In this document: in pieces, positions 62,261 to 64,000 of the stretch
Numbering within the stretch: position 1 is the stretch's first letter
How the letters are laid out: each line of letters starts with the position of its first letter
Assembly: GCF_021083305.1 (NCBI RefSeq)
Contig: NZ_JAJFAY010000012.1
Coordinates: 1 to 64,000 of the forward strand
DNA length: 64,000 bases
Reading direction: 5' to 3'
From: Haladaptatus sp. DYF46
GTDB lineage: Archaea; Halobacteriota; Halobacteria; Halobacteriales; Haladaptataceae
Translations under genes and position numbers: made by a program
Notes under the pieces: model-generated
What the model saw: the letters and a program-made list of their open reading frames with translations, nothing else
The model's database searches: none
What the model was told of the DNA's origin: nothing

Positions 62261-62771
62261 GGGTGATGGTCCTCCATTCGGGTGCTCCGTTACCGTCCGT
62301 ACCGAAGACAGGTATCGAAGGAAAGAGGAGGTTGATTTCCTTCGGATTCTCCGGTCAGACGCATTCCTCGTTAGAATCCATCAAACCCTGTAGCCTTTAT
62401 TATACACTGACTAAGGGCCTCGTACCGCAAAATTGGCTTTTTCCGAGGTGAAATTAATGTGGATAGATGACACGGAACACGGTGTTGGTTCGAGACAAGT
62501 AAGAGCAACAACTAATCACGCACGCGTAATAGTAGACACGTCCGATGGTCAGGAGAGTCGCAAATTCCAACAGTAAATCGGTGGTCCCAGAAAGAACACA
62601 GATCACAGTAGTATGAAGATACATGTAGGAATGAAACCGCAATACAGAGGCCGGATAAACTCGATACAACGGTTTGAAAGATAAGAAAACAGGAATAAAC
62701 CGTTCGAAAACTGGCTGCAACTTCCGGGAGCAGCTTCTCCGTTTATTATCCCCCCGACGAACCCACCATGT
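62261..62771. other. AT-rich intergenic stretch
   Basis: Divergent promoter region between the glycan operon and the DUF7344 gene. Nothing coding is supported. The right end (62704-62748) holds the DUF7344 promoter. Confidence 0.45.
62704..62748 (+). promoter_or_regulatory. TATA box and degenerate 10-bp-period element of DUF7344 gene
   Basis: TCGAAAACTG/GCTGCAACTT (about 62704-62723) precedes TATA-like TTTATTA (62742-62748) by about 19 bp, and the ATG follows 24 bases later. The first half-site deviates (A for G), so this is the weakest of the set. Confidence 0.4.
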
Positions 62772-63347
62772 ATGAGCGCAACGACACAACAGGTCAAAGA
62801 ACAGTCTCCGACGATAGACACGAGCGCATCCGTGGAGCTAGGTGAGGACCAGGTCTATCACCTCCTTCAGAACGAGCGGCGCCGTAACGTACTTCGCTAC
62901 CTCCACGACGTGGAGGGAAAAGTCTCGATGCGCGACATCGCAGAGCAGGTCGCGGCGTGGGAAAACGACAGCACCGTTCAGGCGATCACGTCCAGCGAGC
63001 GCCAGCGCGTGTACATCCCACTGTACCAGTCCCACCTCCCGAAACTCGACGAGGAAGGTATCATCGAATACGACCAGAGCCGTGGAACGGTTAGAAAGAC
63101 GGACGCTGCGGACGTGTTGTACGAGTACCTCGAACCGGGGACGAGCGATGACGACGTCGAGGGGGAGGACGAACACAACCCGACCCGATGGGAACGATAC
63201 TATCTCGGCGCGTCCGGTCTCGGTGCGACGCTCCTCGCCGGGTCGACGCTCGGTCTTTCACCCTTCTCGTTGCTCCCGCACGGATCGGTCGGACTCGCGA
63301 TTCTCGGGATGTTCTGGACACTGACGCTCGGACACCGATTCGCGTAA
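62772..63347 (+). CDS. DUF7344-type winged-helix protein with membrane hairpin
   Basis: 191 residues, MSATTQQVKEQ. Same domains as 36066 and 15056: LGEDQVYHLLQNERRRNVLRYL, AEQVAAWENDSTVQAITSSERQRVY, SHLPKLDEEGIIEYDQSRG; acidic linker with SDDDVEGEDEHNP; two membrane helices (YYLGASGLGATLLAGSTLGL, GSVGLAILGMFWTLTLG). Its hairpin is the closest match to the detached 59-residue protein at 36843. Mirror image of the 36066 gene at the other end of the glycan region. Membrane-bound regulator by inference. Confidence 0.85.
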   Translation: MSATTQQVKEQSPTIDTSASVELGEDQVYHLLQNERRRNVLRYLHDVEGKVSMRDIAEQVAAWENDSTVQAITSSERQRVYIPLYQSHLPKLDEEGIIEYDQSRGTVRKTDAADVLYEYLEPGTSDDDVEGEDEHNPTRWERYYLGASGLGATLLAGSTLGLSPFSLLPHGSVGLAILGMFWTLTLGHRFA

Positions 63348-63384
63348 CGCCGGGTACGTAGCTGGAGAAAGAAGAAGTATTTCA

Positions 63385-63405
63385 GTATTAGTTTGCTGCT
63401 AATAC
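63385..63405. terminator. Hairpin downstream of DUF7344 gene
   Basis: GTATTAG-7 bases-CTAATAC, a perfect 7-bp inverted repeat 38 bases after the stop codon. It may stop transcription or act as an operator for the next gene. Confidence 0.35.
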
Positions 63406-63610
63406 GAATCGTGTTCTCGTTTTCACACATCTCTGTTTTCGAGGTTTCGAGCAGTGCAAACGAATGCGGTCGTAACCTACTAGTAAGACAGGCTAAATAC
63501 AACAGATAGACTCAGTAGAAATCCAACCCCAAAGGAAAAATACTCAGCGCGGAAATACCAAACATAGAACGGTTCATTGGACGAAACTGGAAGCCAGACC
63601 CCACAACAAT

Positions 63611-64000
63611 ATGACAAACCGGCACCTAGCGATATTCTCGATCTGCCTGCTTCTCCTCGCCACCGTCGCCCCCGCCGGTGCAGCACCGTCGGGTAATCAA
63701 CTCGTCATTCAGAGCGTCACGTACGCCGGATCAGGTGTCGCCAAATCGGGAGCGAATATGACCTATCTCTGGAAGTCGGATCCACACAATCAGAGCGTGA
63801 CGGTGTACGCAGGAAATCGCTCCGGGAGCTATCAAGTCTGTACGAACCTCCGCGGGCCGGACAACACGACGAGTGCCGCGGCGTGTCGAGACGTCTCGTT
63901 CAATGCTAGCACGGTAGAGCGGGTCAACTTCACTTTCGGAAGCGTTTCGTCGAACGCAAGCGGCCGTCAAACGGCCGTCGTCACCGTCGAAAACGGTACC
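63611..64000 (+). CDS. Secreted protein with the 34667-type ectodomain (partial, cut by window end)
   Basis: Open from ATG 63611 to the last base without a stop. Signal peptide 1-24 (LAIFSICLLLLATVAPAGA), then an ectodomain with Y52-L-W54, C77 and C92. The W-x22-C-x14-C spacing is the same as W63, C86 and C101 in the calcium-repeat membrane regulator at 34667-35914; TYLWKS aligns with TYVWQS and VTVYA with FQVYA. The rest, perhaps calcium repeats, membrane helix and winged helix, lies outside the window. Several N-x-S/T sites. Confidence 0.75.
   Translation, partial: MTNRHLAIFSICLLLLATVAPAGAAPSGNQLVIQSVTYAGSGVAKSGANMTYLWKSDPHNQSVTVYAGNRSGSYQVCTNLRGPDNTTSAAACRDVSFNASTVERVNFTFGSVSSNASGRQTAVVTVENGT

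Noticed and set aside
60464..62266. 600-residue plus-strand ORF
   Set aside because: Antisense of the UDP-sugar dehydrogenase; Val/Arg/Asp-rich shadow without domains.

Overview
The window reads as a stretch of chromosome (or large megaplasmid) from a halophilic archaeon of the class Halobacteria. The evidence is the acidic proteome, an Orc1/Cdc6 initiator with origin-recognition-box repeats, a transcription factor B, many HTH-10 (bacterio-opsin activator type) regulators, a HalX response regulator, UPF0058 proteins, twin-arginine signals on secreted proteins, and TATA-like promoters placed so close to start codons that many messages are probably leaderless. The genus cannot be fixed from sequence alone. 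No tRNA, rRNA, CRISPR array or intact transposase was recognised.

Layout. 0-2 kb: a replication origin (four ORB-like elements, a 22-bp-spaced direct repeat array, an AT-rich stretch) and its orc1 gene. 2-22 kb: a regulatory accessory region with four HTH-10 proteins, a TFB, two PadR regulators, two UPF0058 proteins, a ParA/partner locus with 9-bp iterons, a DUF7344-type winged-helix membrane protein and a frameshifted relative, a KaiC-like/winged-helix protein, a HalX/histidine kinase pair, and several zinc-ribbon miniproteins. 22-34 kb: mostly housekeeping genes (tenA, hisS, dgoD, a secreted gluzincin-type peptidase, nadE, a PH-domain protein, a GlmU-like enzyme), interrupted at 26-27.2 kb by a decayed second orc1 gene with its own ORB-like repeats, which looks like a relic origin. 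34-64 kb: a surface-glycan region. It holds a DUF58/DUF4129 operon without MoxR, glycosyltransferases, two paralogous Tat-secreted beta-helix proteins, a flippase and a DUF1616 protein with mucin-like Thr-rich tails, a polysaccharide-deacetylase-like lipoprotein, an FkbM methyltransferase, an asparagine-synthase-like protein without the glutaminase cysteine, and a five-gene minus-strand operon (UDP-sugar dehydrogenase, dolichyl-phosphate-sugar-synthase-like GT2, DUF354, large membrane protein, epimerase).

How the parts may work together. The glycan region is bracketed by two mirror-image modules. On the left is a membrane-tethered winged-helix protein with a calcium-binding ectodomain, followed by a DUF7344 protein, both on the minus strand. 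On the right is a DUF7344 protein followed by a secreted protein with the same ectodomain signature (W-x22-C-x14-C), both on the plus strand and cut by the window end. A 10-bp-period direct repeat (consensus NNYGMAACNG/NNYGMAACNN) sits about 18-22 bp upstream of TATA-like boxes of the DUF7344 genes, a two-repeat DRSW protein gene and the large HTH-10 gene. This suggests one shared regulator or a small regulon. The bracketing modules, the shared element and the detached DUF7344 membrane module coupled to a glycosyltransferase are the best candidates for an undescribed regulatory system controlling surface-glycan genes. This link is inference.

Limits: all functional calls come from reading motifs and comparing proteins within the window. 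DUF names are my best recognition and were not checked by search.
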